64,000 nucleotides of DNA from Lepas anatifera (GCA_034440635.1 JAOTON010001615.1:506501-570500), one strand, 5' to 3'. Shown: positions 45,909 through 58,800, counted from the first letter of the stretch. Notes: generated from the letters alone by a model not told the origin. Made by a program: numbers and translations.

Positions 45909-48900
45909 TTAACGTGGGTTGTAGATGATCTGGAACTTGATGTATTTTAAAAACTGTAGGATGCTACGGATGTCTACAGCTGCACTGTCACCGAGTAAGT
46001 CATTCAACGGTGTTGGTGGGAAGAACCTGGTGCGGATTCTGCGAATCTGTTCGCAGCCAGCGGCAGCATCGAGCACATGTTCCATGGTCAGCCGGTTTCC
46101 ACAGTGAGAGCAGAGGTTTGGGTCGGAGCCACACAAATAATGAGCATGCGTTGCATATGTGTGGCCTATTCGCAGCCTAGTTAATGATCCTTCCTCTTGT
46201 CTGTTCCTCCGATTACTGGACTCCCACTTCCCTATTCTACACCGCAGACGTTTAAGTGTGCAGCTTGGTTCCGCATCCCACCTGGCCTGCCATTCTACCT
46301 TCAGGAGCTCGTTAAATTCAGCTTTCAGGTCACTGGCAGGAACTTTAAACCGATGCATCGGAGGCTGCGTGCACGCTACTTTAGCAGCTTGGTCTGCCCT
46401 CTCATTTCCTGGGACCCCGACATGGCTTGGAACCCAGAGGAATCTGATTGTCATATCTCGCGTAAAAGCAGCTGTCAGTAGCCTTCTGATAGCTGGAACG
46501 AGCCAGGATGATGCTGGATAGTGTGATTGAAGTGCGTTCAACGAGCTGGCAGAGTCTGTCACTATGAGAGATCGGGTCTGAGGGCTGTGGTGCAAGTATC
46601 GTAAAACTCTGAAGATTGCGTAAAGTTCTGTAGTAAAAACTGAGACTGTTCGTGGGAGGCTAAAACTCTGGCACGATCCCATGCCTGTGAAGGCACATCC
46701 GGCTCCGTCCGACCCCTTAGAGCCGTCAGTGTAGTAGACAGCGTATCCCGCATATGTTTCAATTACTTCCAGTGCAAGTTGTTGCAGCTCTACTGGTGGT
46801 GTTGTGTTTTTATTGAATCGCAGCAGGTTCGTGTTGCACTCAACAGGAGCGAGTCGCCAGGGTTCGTGACGTTCGGGACGCCTCTTTGCTACCGCGCTGA
46901 AGTCTATGTTTGATTGTTCTGTCCATTCTGAGATCCGGGTGCATAGCGCTTTAGAGGAGCTGGCCCGACCCTGCAAAAACGACTCGATTAGTGAAGGCTC
47001 AAATAGCCATTTGAATGTTGGGTGGTCTGGGTATTGTCTGATTTTGGCGGCATACGCAAGGCTGAGGCGCTTCCTTCTCAGGTCCAGAGGGGGCTCGTCT
47101 GCATCTACCAGTAGGCTGGCTCTACGGGAGGTGCGAAATGCACCTGTGGCGACACGCACACACGCATGGTGGACAGCGTCAAGGAGTTGTTTCACGCTGC
47201 TCAGGGCGCTGTCATATACGGGTGATCCGTAGTCTAAAACTGATCGAACGAGGGCGCGATATAGCCTGAGAAGGGTGGTTCTGTCAGCTCCATATGAAGT
47301 GCGGGACATTACTTTTAGAATGTTCATGCGCTTAAAACACTTGTCTCGGAGCAGTGATATGTGAGTGGCGTATGTAAGGCGTTTGTCCAGTGTCATCCCT
47401 AAAAACTTTGTCTCCATTACGACAGGTACTCTCCTGCCGTACAGCCGGAGGCTAATATCAGGACATGAGCGGCGGCGGCAAAAGTGCACACATACAGTTT
47501 TCTCCGTTGAGAACTTAAAACCGTTTCTCAGGCTCCACTCAGATAGCTGGTCAAGGCAAATCTGAAGCTGTCGTTGCGCTGAAACAGACGTGGATGTGCT
47601 GATCCACACCGCGAAGTCATCAACAAATAGGGATTTCTCGACTGTCGGAGGTAAGGCGCTACAAATGTCATTGATTAAAATATCGAACAGGGTCACGCTT
47701 AACACCCCACCTTGGACTACGCCGCCCTTCTGACAGTAGCTGTCTGACAGGGAGTTGCCTACTCTCACTCTGAAGTTCCGTTCTTTCATAAAATTGTCTA
47801 TGAAATAACCCATGTGACCTTTGATACCGGCTTTTCTGGTTTTCTCTAAAATTGCATGTCGCCAAGCCGTGTCATAAGCTTTCTCAATATCGAAGAAGAC
47901 AGCGAAAACATGTTGTTTGAAAGAAAAAGAACGGCGGACTGAGGTGTCTAACGAGACAAGGTGATCCGTTGTGCATCGACCTGCACGGAACCCACACTGA
48001 TCATTTGAGAAAAAGTAGGAGCTTTCCAAATACCACACCAGACGTGCGTTTACCATGCGTTCCATAAGCTTGCACACACTTGAGGTCAGGGCGATGGGTC
48101 GATAGTGTAGAGGGTCGTTACCGTCCTTGTCCGGTTTTAAGACTGGGATGATAGTGGCCTCTCTCCATGAACTAGGGAAGTCATGCGAGACCCATATCCA
48201 GTTGAAGAAGGCCAGTAATGCCTCGAGCGACCTTTCATTAACCCTCGCCCCACCGGGGGGCCATCGATGGCCCCCTAAGGTTTTTCCGGGATAGCAGAAA
48301 AACGACGAGGCGCAGCACCGTGGTTGAGGGCTCTACCTCTCACTGCATCATTTTCCCATCATCCCTGAAATTTTTTACCCCGGGTCACCCAAGGTCAGGT
48401 CACCAGACGAGGTCAACCAAGGTCACCTCACTTCACTTTAGAGCTCTGTAAGAGCTACATTTCAAAGTCGATCGATTTGAAACTTCCTACACTTCATGAC
48501 CCCTCCAGGGTCTACAAGGTGTATATCCGGGATTTTTCGATTTCGTGCCCTGAGGTCAGGTCACGAGGCGACCTCTCCCATTGGAAAAGCATGGGGAAAA
48601 GCTATTTCATGATATAAAAGCCACAAAAATGATTGCAAATACTCAGACTGCTCAGAACAACGTTTTTGGGCACCCTTTCACGGATCCCAGGGGTCATATT
48701 TGCCCTTTGACTTTTCCAAGGTCATCCAAGGTCACCAGAGGTCAAAAACAGTATTTTGACAATAACTTTTGACCTAATTGAGCTAGAGCGGTGAAACAAA
48801 CACCATCGTGTTTGTCTTGTCACTGGCTTTCATTTGATATACGGCAAGGTCACTTTTTGACCTTTCGTGACCTCAGGTCATATTAGGTCACGAGGTGACC

Positions 48901-50704
48901 TCTGGCGGTCAAACCACTGGCGGGAGGTCTTTACGTTCCACATAGCGGAAAAAGTACTGGCAATTTGCTATCAAATGTACTTTACCAGGCCTCAATAGCT
49001 CTAATGACATAAGAGTTATGCCCAGTTTGCTTAATCATTGCATATTTGGGTGAAAATAGCCGATCTTGACCTAATTTGGCCTCTGGAGGTCAAACCATTG
49101 ACCTGAGCACTAAAACATGCGAAGTAATTTCTTACTGAATTCACGCGAGCTTTCTATTGCACTTTGCAGATTTGCGCTAACGCCCATATTTTCGGAGTTA
49201 GAGGGGGGCCATCGATGGCCCCCGGTGGGGCGAAGGTGGCGCCGGACCCCGGTGGGGCGCGGGTTAAGATGCTTGACCATGTCAATGTGTATGGCGTCTG
49301 GACCGGGAGCTGTACTCCTTGCCCGTGAGAGAGCTATTCGAAGCTCTTCATGAGAGAAGGGTTCATTATATTTTATGTCTTCAGCTGAGCTAAAATTTAC
49401 TGGCACGCGTTCCTTCTGCTGTTTGTACCGTTTAAACCTGGGATCGGTACAGCCGGACTGCCAGCGGGCAGTCCAGGTCCTTCCAAAAACATTTCCGACA
49501 TCGGCAGGGTTGGTGATGATGCTACTAAGTCCAGAGAGCACAGGCAGCGATATAGCAGAGCTACGACCAGATAGGCGATGTACTCGGCGCCAGATTGTAC
49601 TCAGAGGTGTAAGCCTATTTATGGTGTCAATGTATGCTCTCCATGATTTGCGCTTCGCGCCTCGAACAGCCTGTCTCGCAAGAGCCTTGGCGCGCCGGAA
49701 TCGTATCAAGTTATCTGTTGTTGGGCGTACTGTGAAAATTTTGAAGCATCGTTGTCGTCCTTTGATAGCTTTTTACATTCGTCAGTCCACCAAGGTACAG
49801 GGATACGGCGGGGAAGTGGACTGGTTTTGGGAATAAAAGTATTAGCCGCGTCGACTAATCGGGAACGTATTACATCGTAAAAACTCGTTGCTGTTTCGTC
49901 CTCATCCGGGGTAAAATCGAAATCACAGTCGGCAGTGAAACCCTCCCAGTCTGCACGTTTAAGGTTCCACTGTGGCGTCCTCAGTCCTGGGTGAGGAGTC
50001 TGGGACCAGAGCCAGATCGGGTAGTGGTCGCTCCCGCACGGGTTCGAGTGTGTTCGCCAACTAAAACGATCGCCTACTGATGAAGAGCAAAAAGACAAAT
50101 CGATCGCGGATGTTGCTCCTGACGGAAGTGTAATGTGGGTGGGGTGGCCAGTGTTAAGAATGCATAAGTCGTGGCGTAACACTACATCCTCTAGGCGCCT
50201 TCCGCGTCGGTTGGAGCGTAGGAGGCCCCAAACGGTGTTATGTGCATTAAAATCACCTAAAATCACATTGTGTCTCGGTAACTGTCGCACCAAATTCTCA
50301 AACGCACCGACTGGAAACTCTTCCGCAGGAGGAATGTACACAGAAACAATTGTTAATTTGATGTCGTTGAGGTCGACAGTCACCGCTACTGCCTGTAGAT
50401 CGGTTTGTAAGTGAAAAACGATTGAGGGGGTACAGTAATGAACAAGAAGGGCTACGCCTCCGTGGGCGACAGAGGTGGTGGGAACGTCGTAGCGATATGT
50501 TTTGTAATGGTGTATGTTACATGTGTGGTTTTGTTTTAATTTTGTTTCTTGCAGTGCGACTACAACGGGGGTTTTGGCGGCTATCAGCGCCTGGAGGTCG
50601 CTCGTGTTTGCTCGGAATCCCCGCATATTCCACTGCAGGAGAGTTGTCAGCAGAGTGAGAGTGGTGAGTAAAAGGAGTCCGTAATTAATATTTGTCATGT
50701 TCAT
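45909..50704 (-). pseudogene. LINE ORF2: endonuclease, reverse transcriptase, RNase H
   Basis: Start at 50704. AP-like endonuclease with 'LQWNMRG', 'ALQETKL', 'GDFNAHN' and 'GSDHYPIW' (50640-50020). A one-base frameshift in an A-run near 49770-49774 precedes the RT linker ('RFRRAKALARQAVRGAKR'). RT fingers ('APGPDAIHIDMVKHL') are interrupted by A5 and resume at 48237 in the same frame ('YRPIALTSSVCKLMERM'). The active site is FVDD (about 47613-47627), where most LINEs have Y/FADD or YVDD. RNase H follows ('YYTDGSKG' near 46735, 'TELYAIFRVL', 'VPSHVGVPGNERADQ'), then a C-terminal region with 'LCSHCGNRLTMEHVL', a zinc-finger-like motif. Confidence 0.9.
48238..49267 (+). mobile_element. A-family TTAA element A5 inside LINE ORF2
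   Basis: TTAA 48238-48241 and 49264-49267, ends and body as A1 and A4. The LINE reading frame continues across the insertion when a single TTAA is kept, confirming borders and target duplication. Confidence 0.93.
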
Positions 50705-50741
50705 TGTGGGTGACTGGGTGCCTGAAACGGCACGCCCCCGC

Positions 50742-52564
50742 TCAGCATCTCTGTGTGGGAGTGGCTAGTGCGTCGCTCCTGCAGCCTTTCCTTGAAATAG
50801 AGCGCCTTGCATGCTCTCTTGATTGGGAGCGGTGCCTATCCCCGCGGTCTAGTGTTGCCGAATTCGAGCGACCTCGCTCGCAGCCCTGTCTTTGGCCTGA
50901 GGGGTTCACTTGTTTGTGCTGAGGTAGAGTGGGGTTAACATTTAGGTAGCTGCGATAAACTTCCTCAGTCTGAGGGCTACACCGTGATGGTGTCTTCGTG
51001 GTGGCTGGAATTTCCGGCCGTGGAGGAGGGGTTGGCGGCGGAGGCATGCCTGTGCCTTCGTCCTTTTGAGTCTGTACTTTTCCAATTGTTGCAGTGGCCA
51101 CGAGTTTACGTTTTTTACTTTGTTGCTGTTGTTCTTTGTTTGTAGTTTCCTTTACAACTTGTGTCTGTGCTTTTGTCGATTCTCTGGCTTCGGTTGCCTG
51201 AGGAGGGTCAGCTCGACCGAGCGTGGGCGCGGTGCGCTCCGTCGTTGCAGGTGGTGGTGCTGCCGGACCTTTGGGAGGATGTGGTTGGGTTGGCGAGTCC
51301 TCTCGAGCTCGTTTACCAGAGACTTCCTGTGTGTGCTCGCTGTCAGGGCTGTCAGTCTGCATGGTTGTCTTAGCGCTGGGGACCTCACATTCAAGGGGGT
51401 CCGTGCCAGCATCGCGGCGCTCCAGCAGTGGAGTTTGTGTTCCCTTTTCAGATGTGTCTGTGCTGCCCGTCGATGTGGTGCGGGGCTCAGCCGATCTGTT
51501 TGAGAGAAGATCAGAGATTAGTGAGAGGAATTGACGGAGGGAAAGGTTTGTTAGCTGGCACATGTTTATGTCGAGGTTGAGTGCAGTTTCGGACTGTGTG
51601 GGGTTCTCAGCTGGTGAGGCGCCGGACTGACCTCCCACCAGGGCGTCTCTGTACGGCGTGCTAGTTGGGGCAGCAGACCTCGGGACCTGGGGTGTCTGAG
51701 TTGGTGCTACTTTGGTGGGAGGTGACACCTTCCTTTTTGTGCCTCCTTTGCCTCGGCGAGCCTGGGACACGATCGGCTCCACGCCTCGTGATCACCTCCG
51801 CACCCTACGCATTTAGGAGTGTGGGCCTCACAGTTGGCAGAGTTGTGCTCAGTCGCAGAGCATCGCCCGCATCGCACTAGACCCTTACAGCTGCTGGCGA
51901 CGTGTCCGAACTTCTGGCACTTGAAGCATCGAGTGGGGTTGGGCACAAATGCACGTACTTTTACGGCTATCCAGCCGACTCGTACCTTCTCGGGCAGATC
52001 TGTTCCAGAGAACGTTAGCAGGAAGGTACCAGTGTTTGAGTTTTGGCCATCAACTCTCCTAAGCATTCTTTTCGCCTCAATGACTCCTTGGTCCTTCAGT
52101 CCTGCGAGCACATCCTCGTCAGTAGCGTCAGATAGGTCGGCACAGCTGATTACACCGCGAGAGTGATTTTTGGTGTAGTGTGGAGATACAGTGACTGGGA
52201 CAGATAGTGTTCTGTTCGCCGTACGGATTTGTAGAGAGGTGGCATTCAGAAGTTTGCTGGCGCTAAGCTTGCTTCCCATTTCTACTTCGATCCTACCGTC
52301 TCTGTATCGGTAGGTGCGCTTAGGTTTGTAGACCTCAAGAGCGCCGTGCAGTTGAAATGGGTTCAACTTCATTGACCTATCCTCGACCTTTATGACAAGA
52401 GTCAAAGGGGTTGGCTGGTCAGGGGTCGTTCGCGCAGGGGGTCGGTCAACGGTAGGATCCATCGTATCAGCGGTATCAGGAGCAGTAACAGCGGTGGTCG
52501 AGGTCGGAGCGGGGGTCGTAGTGCCTGAGGTCAATCCGGTAGAGCGTGGGGTAGGTGCAGCCAT
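50742..52564 (-). pseudogene. LINE ORF1 (nucleic-acid-binding, frameshifted)
   Basis: Start at 52564. A Thr/Pro-rich leader, then a folded domain (about residues 50-210), then three zinc knuckles: CFKCQKFGHVASSC, CGRCSATEHNSANC and CVGCGGDHEAWSRSC (about 51925-51770). After the third knuckle the frame stops at 51707. The remainder is in another frame (51782-50742): a basic, Pro/Thr/Gln-rich tail. A single frameshift between about 51715 and 51775 explains this. ORF1 proteins coat the LINE RNA. Confidence 0.85.
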
Positions 52565-53581
52565 GGAAAAGGAATTTACCTTCGGCCCCCCGGGTTGCCA
52601 GCTGTCAGTAGCTGGGCCCGGGGGCTGGTACAGTGCCTACGGGGGCAGGTGCGCCCGTCTCAGAGGGGCGAGAGGTACTCACACAACCCCTCCGATCAGA
52701 ACGCACCCACCCCTTGACGCCATCAGCCCAGTGTGCCGGCAGGGCCATGAGTCGGGACGAAGCAAAACGCGGCAGCCCTCACGCAGCGGAGACTGCGGTC
52801 TACCAGGCGCGCGCAACAAGCCGGAGTCTCGCAAATCGACGGTTTCCGAAACCCCGGCCCGCGTCGCGCCCGGCAAGAGCTATCACAGTCCCCACCGCGA
52901 AGGGCGCCGCGCCGCACGCCCGAAACATAATCCCCCTGCTCAGCTGGACCGAGCGACAGTGCTCGTAGACACTGCCGCGTAGCTAGGCCGCCCGCGGCAG
53001 CCTACGGACGGCTTACCCCCGGTTGGATCGAGATATCTGGGCCAAAGGGGGCGTGTTGGAGCCCTCGGGACTGACCCGCCCGAGGGGGACCTCAACCCCC
53101 AGGATCCCGTCAACCTCGTCGCTGGGGCTCGAGATAGGCCTCGAGTGGGCGCCTTACACCCATAAAATGCCGAAGAAGGCAAATAACTGTGGGACCGATA
53201 ACTGAAGCATAAAAAGAGGACAGGAACTAAAAATAATCAACAAAATAAGAAAACAAAAACAAACAGGAGCTACATACTGGGAGGTGCAGGACAGATCTGA
53301 CCCGATCCAATACGGTTACCGACCAGGTAACAGAGGGCCCGTAAGGCAATCATCAGCATCGCCGCGGACCTCATCACCAGAGCCACCGACGACAGACGCC
53401 GACTCTAACCGAGGGAAGTCGGAAGAGGCAGCGGCCGTCGGAGGGCTAGAAAAGATGTATCCGCGGCGATGCGATAAAGTGCCTCCCAAGGCTGAATGGG
53501 GCCCCGGGTGCGTCACACCCCGTTGCTCCAATCTTTACTTGCCGGACGAATCCGGCAAGTGAAGATCGGTCCCCTGAGGGG
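52565..53581 (-). promoter_or_regulatory. 5' UTR / probable internal promoter region of the LINE
   Basis: About 1 kb of GC-rich DNA between ORF1 and the 5' target duplication. It includes an inverted repeat near the very 5' end ('cttgccggac' / 'gtccggcaag' reading near 53540-53561). Short ORFs on both strands are by-products of the composition. Promoter function is inferred from position only. Confidence 0.55.
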
Positions 53582-54273
53582 CATTGGTGAATAAAAAAGG
53601 GTGAAAAATAGTATATGGTGAAAAATAGAAAAGGGCTCATTTTCAGTAAATTCTGGATAGATAAAGCTGAAAATCCTCAAGCCGTGTATTCTTACCATGA
53701 CTTGACCATAAAACTGAATTTTTACCATCTGACCTCTCAAAGGCCATGTCGGGCCACAGGAGCATACGGTGATAGTTTTGCCAATAAATTATAACTGAAT
53801 TGAGATAAAGCTCCTATTTTACTTGCATTGTGCTTACATTGTCACGGGGAGTCTATAGATATGAAACATGACCATACCAGATCACCCTGTGACCCTGACC
53901 TCGTTCAATATCAGGCCATTTTAAAGATTTGGCCTAGTAAGGTCACATTATAAATGATTTAATTGGCCACGATGAGAGGAATCTAATGACCAATAAATAT
54001 TTACTACAGTTCCACTCAGTGAAAATCAAGAGGTGGAAACGTGCACTGCCCAGTTGTAAGCCAATTAAACCTACTTTGACCTATGCTGACCTCAATATTG
54101 ACCTAACATAAAAATCCTTCGTATTGTTTCTCTTCGTCTCGTCAAGAGCTTTCGAACACCCTCTGTAAGTTCTTTTTAGCTTTCCTAGGCAGTGAGTTAC
54201 GAAGGCGGTGGGGCGAAATACGCCCCCTCAGAGAAGCACGTCATGACGGGGAACCCAGCGGGGTGCGTGTTAG

Positions 54274-55839
54274 TGATCTCCTTCATCGTAATGTTAAAAA
54301 AGTTCTCCGAAATGTTAGAATTCCATCATTTACATCCTTTACACGCCAACACAGAATGGCATGCTGGAAAAAATGTCATAGCATTTGGGTAAGTCCGTGC
54401 AAGAGTACGCACTTGACTTTGTAAAGGACTTCACTTTCTTCCTATATGTCTATCAGCTAAAATTTTTACATAGTTGCTTAGCCTGAACAATTTCCTATCT
54501 ATGGTCCATGTTTCAACTAGATGTCTCTGAAAGGAACTCGCCACAAGCTCATCAAAAATAAAAAGCCACGTGCGTACTCTTGCCGGAGTGGGTCGGTAAG
54601 AGTACGCAAAAGAGTAGGTTGGAATACACATTGATGCCCCGCTGTGCTTTAGGTGCACAGGCCATGTCGTGAAATTTTGTTGTCGCTAAACTAGCTGATC
54701 ATAGATTTTATATCGTTCTAAGTATGCAAGAAGTATGTTGTAATGTTTGGTTTTCACAAATATAAATTACACACTCTGTCCCGAGCGAAAATAATCTTTC
54801 TCATATCTTAAGCATGCGTACCCTTGTCGGATATGTTTCCTTGGAAAGAAAGTCTTCATAAACATTTTGGCAGGCGTTTCAGCGTGAGCTCCGGTCCTGC
54901 AGCACAGTCCTAGCTCAGCTTTCTTACTGATGACAAACCGTAATACAACACTATTGATAATAGAAGCATGGTCTCCAAGTTTACCTACTTAAGAATTATT
55001 ACATCAAGGGTACCCAGAAGCTTATTTTGCTCTGTACTTCCCCGGAAAGAACAGGAGCTTGTTGATTTTTTTAGCAACCAAGGCACTGACCCTGCTTTTT
55101 TATACTAGGTTATCCACCATCTCAGTGGTTGCTAAGTAATCAAAACAGCTGCTGCGTACTCTTATCTCCTGCGTACTCTTACCTGCCCTTACCCTACTCT
55201 CATCAATGATAGTAAGCTTGTGAAATGGTTGCATTCGTTTCAAAGTAAGTGCCGCATGAAACCTTTTCTGAATGGCATGCACAACCCCCGTGCGCACTAT
55301 TTCTGTTCCGATCGTAGGAACAGACCAAGCCACTCCTGGATCTGCATCCCTAGTGCAGTTTCGCCAATCGTTCACAGTCCTTCTCTAGAAGGGGACTTTG
55401 GGCTTAGTTCATACCAGTAATGAGCAAAGGAATTATACAAGAACAGCGCTGACAAAGTTTGGATATGAAATATAATTTTTCACTGGCTATTTATTAATCA
55501 ACTATAAATGTTTAAAAAGAGACAAAAGTACTCCTTATAGCATATGTAAATGTTTCATATCTATATAATTGATATTTCTTTTTTACTTTGGCCTGCTCTG
55601 CGTCGCCATATTTCATATGAGTCGTGCCCTATTTCGTCTCGCTCATATGTAATATCATAGCCTGTACCGAGGGCCTTGGTACCGAAAACGATCACGCATG
55701 CTGGGTTGGATTATTTTTATTTTTATTTCTGAGCACCATAATGCAACGTGCAAAAGGTATTTTCCATAGAAGAATCGTACCAACGCCAGCTGTCTCGCGC
55801 TAGTATGTCCCAGTGAGTGGGCTGCATTGACGATTATGT
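54274..55839. other. Unassigned region with repeated AAGAGTACGCA words
   Basis: No gene is supported. The 11-mer AAGAGTACGCA occurs at 54401 and 54598 (+) and as its complement at 54571, 55153 and 55170. A related 'agagtagg' / 'ctactctcat' recurs nearby. Confidence 0.5.
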
Positions 55840-58800
55840 GAAATATGCGTTGACGATTATGTGAAAAGCTATTGCTCGAGCCTGGTGACTATGTACCGGA
55901 ACCGGATTACCTGAAAGGTCTGGTCAGTGATTTAAAAACCAACCCGAAAAGGTTTTGGAGCTTCCAGAAATGTATTAAGAGTAAACTCACTGCAATGCCT
56001 TTATTAATGGATGGCACTAGAAGGACTGAGCATGACCGTGATAAAGCTGAACTGCTGAACCGCACTTTTGCTAGTAAATTCTCGGATCCTAGTTTTAGAG
56101 TGCTGCCGTACACACCTGAATACCATGTAGATAGCCTTACTTCGTTTTATGTTTCTGACGACATTGTCCGATCGTTGTTACTTAGTACTAACCGACACAA
56201 AGCGTGTGGTCCTGATAATGTCAGTACTCGAATCATACATGAATGTGCAAACGAGCTTACGGTACCCATTGCCAAGTTGTGCCGACTCTCATTGGAACAG
56301 GGCGTGTTCCCATTCCAGTGGAAACGAGCGAATATCGTTCCCATACATAAAAAGGGTCAAAGTCGTGTCCCTCAAACTATCGAGCTGTGTCACTTTTACC
56401 TCTGTTTAGCAAGATTTTAGAGCGAGTTATTTACATTACATTGTTTAACCATGTTCGACCAGTTTTATCCAGCCAACAACATGGGTTTCTACCATCCCGT
56501 TCTTGTGTAACAAACCTTTGCACAATGCTGCACACTGCCTGGAACAACATATCCGCAGGTTCTCAAACAGACATCATTTATACTGATTATAGTTCGGCCT
56601 TCCAAAGTGTCAACCACAGTCTTTTGCTTCATAAGTTAGAGAAATCATACAAAATTACTGATAAGGCTCTACAATTGTTGAAATCATATCTGTCTGGGAG
56701 AGAGCAGCGGTTGGTTGTGAAAGGCCAGTGCTCTACATGGACGCCGGTTCTCTTGTCTTAGGAACACCTGAGGGCGGGCTTTTATCACCCCTTCTTTTTT
56801 CGTGTTTTATCAACGATTTACCTAGCCTCGTTGACTGCAATTGTTTGATGTTCGCCGATGACGTTAAACTGTACAAAAGAGTGGATAGTCTGCAGGATGT
56901 GAGAACGCTGCAGGGCGAACTTGACAAGCTATGTGCGTGGTCAGCCGATTGGGGATTGACCCTCAACCCATCCAAGTGCAAGGTTTTGAGAGTGACGCTT
57001 CGCAGCAAGCCGGTAGAAAGTTCATATCACATTAACCGCACTAGGCTTGATATAGTTTCCGCCATGCATGACCTGGGTGTTAACCTGGACTCTAAACTTA
57101 CCTTCGGCTATCACATAGAGGAAATTATTTCAAAAGCGAATAGGGCCTTGGGATTTCTCATCAGGTCACTCCAAACTGGAAAACACGGCAGGCCACTTCT
57201 TCAACTCGATACAAAACTGGTTATTGGCGTTTACTGTGCACACGTCCGTTCTATACTAGAATATGGCTGTGTAGCTTGGGGAGGAGCTGCACAGACCCAT
57301 CTAAAACGAATAGAAAAAATCCATCACAAATTTCTTATCTGGCTTTGCGGACGCTGCCGCATTAACCCGCGCCCCACCGGGGGTCCGGCGCCACCTTCGC
57401 CCCACCGGGGGGGCCATCGATGGCCCCCCTCTAACTCCGAAAATATGGGCGTTAGCGCAAATCTGCAAAGTGCAATAGAAAGCTCGCGTGAATTCAGTAA
57501 GAAGTTACTTCGCATGTTTTAGTGCTCAGGTCAATGGTTTGACCTCCAGAGGTCAAATTAGGTCAAGATCGGCTATTTTCACTCAAATATGCAATGATTA
57601 AGCAAACTGGGCATAACTCTTATGTCATTAGAGCTATTGAGGCCTGGTAAAGTAAATTTGATAGAAAATTGCCAGTACTTTTTCCGCTATGTGGAACGTA
57701 AAGACCTCCCGCCAGTGGTTTGACCGCCAGAGGTCACCTCGTGACCTAATATGACCTGAGGTCACGAAAGGTCAAAAAGTGACCTTGCCGTATATCAAAT
57801 GAAAGCCAGTGACAAGACAAACACGATGGTGTTTGTTTCACCGCTCTAGCTCAATTAGGTCAAAAGTTATTGTCAAAATACTGTTTTTGACCTCCGGTGA
57901 CCTTGGATGACCTTGGAAAAGTCAAAGGGCAAATATTACCCCTGGGATCCGTGAAAGGGTGTCCAAAAACGTTGTTCTGAGCAGTCTGAGTATTTGCAAA
58001 TATTTTTTGTGGCTTTTATATCATGAAATAGCTTTTCCCCATGCTTTTCCAATGGGAGAGGTCGCCTCGTGACCTGACCTCAGGGCACGAAATCGAAAAA
58101 TCCCGGATATACACCTTGTAGACCCTGGAGGGGTCATGAAGTGTAGGAAGTTTCAAATCGATCGACTTTGAAATGTAGCTCTTACAGAGCTCTAAAGGTG
58201 AAGTGAGGTGACCTTGGTTGACCTCGTCTGGTGACCTGACCTTGGGTGACCCGGGGTAAAAAAATTCAGAGATGATGGGAAAATGTTGCAGTGAGAGGTA
58301 GAGCCCTCAACCGCGGTGCTGCGCCTCGTCGTTTTTCTGCTATCCCGGAAAAACCTTAGGGGGGCCATCGATGGCCCCCCGGTGGGGCGAGGGTTAACAA
58401 CATTTCTTTTGAATACAAAGACCTCCTTCGGCATTTCGGCCTAACTTCATTAGCTGGAAGGAGGATGCAACATGATCTTTTGTTCCTACGGAATCTTCAT
58501 AACCACAAAATTGACGCGTCTTTTCTGTTAGAATGCTTTCCTCTAGCGGCTCCTTCCCGAGCCCTGCGTAACAGGATTCTCTTTCATGTGCCCCACGCTA
58601 GAGTTAGTACTGTTATGTCGGGTTTGTTTTGTAGATTGCCGAGGACCTGCAATGTGTTCTTAGATAAGTGCAGAGATGTTGATGTGTGGAACACCACAGC
58701 TGCTCAATTTCGAGCACGCGTGATCCTTTATGCGGCTAACTGCGATTGAGCAGCCTTTTTCAGCCATTTTTTATCCGTTTTACTGTGCTTTTTTCTTTTA

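Larger units (their letters stand above)
45730..53581 (-). mobile_element. Nearly complete I-like (Jockey superfamily) LINE
   Basis: Flanked by the 13-bp duplication CATTGGTGAATAA (45717-45729 and 53582-53594). On the minus strand: GC-rich 5' UTR (53581-52565), ORF1 with three zinc knuckles, ORF2 with endonuclease, RT and RNase H, and a 3' end of short ATC repeats (complement of 'tgatgatgatt' at 45730). An (AAT)n run (45841-45858) lies in the 3' UTR. Without A5 the element is about 6.8 kb. Damage visible by eye is limited to one frameshift in each ORF and the A5 insertion. RNase H with a long ORF1 fits the I group; the exact clade needs a tree. Confidence 0.9.
45362..54273 (-). mobile_element. 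G-family element split by the I-like LINE (G3 + G4)
   Basis: G sequence occupies 45362-45729 and 53595-54273, about 1.05 kb in total, matching G1 and G5 in length and order, in reverse orientation. It starts CTAACACGCGCCCCGCTGG and ends GGGGTGCGTGTTAG, both one base from TTAA. A 7.85-kb insertion (LINE plus A5) splits it. Confidence 0.85.

Noticed and set aside
14767..48772. Recurring 63-aa ORF inside A elements ('MEKHGE...')
   Set aside because: It overlaps GGTCA-rich non-coding body sequence; changes between copies are not biased to silent sites as far as I can judge by eye.
46159..52982. Plus-strand ORFs opposite the I-like LINE
   Set aside because: They are shadows of ORF1, ORF2 and the GC-rich 5' UTR, with no domains of their own.
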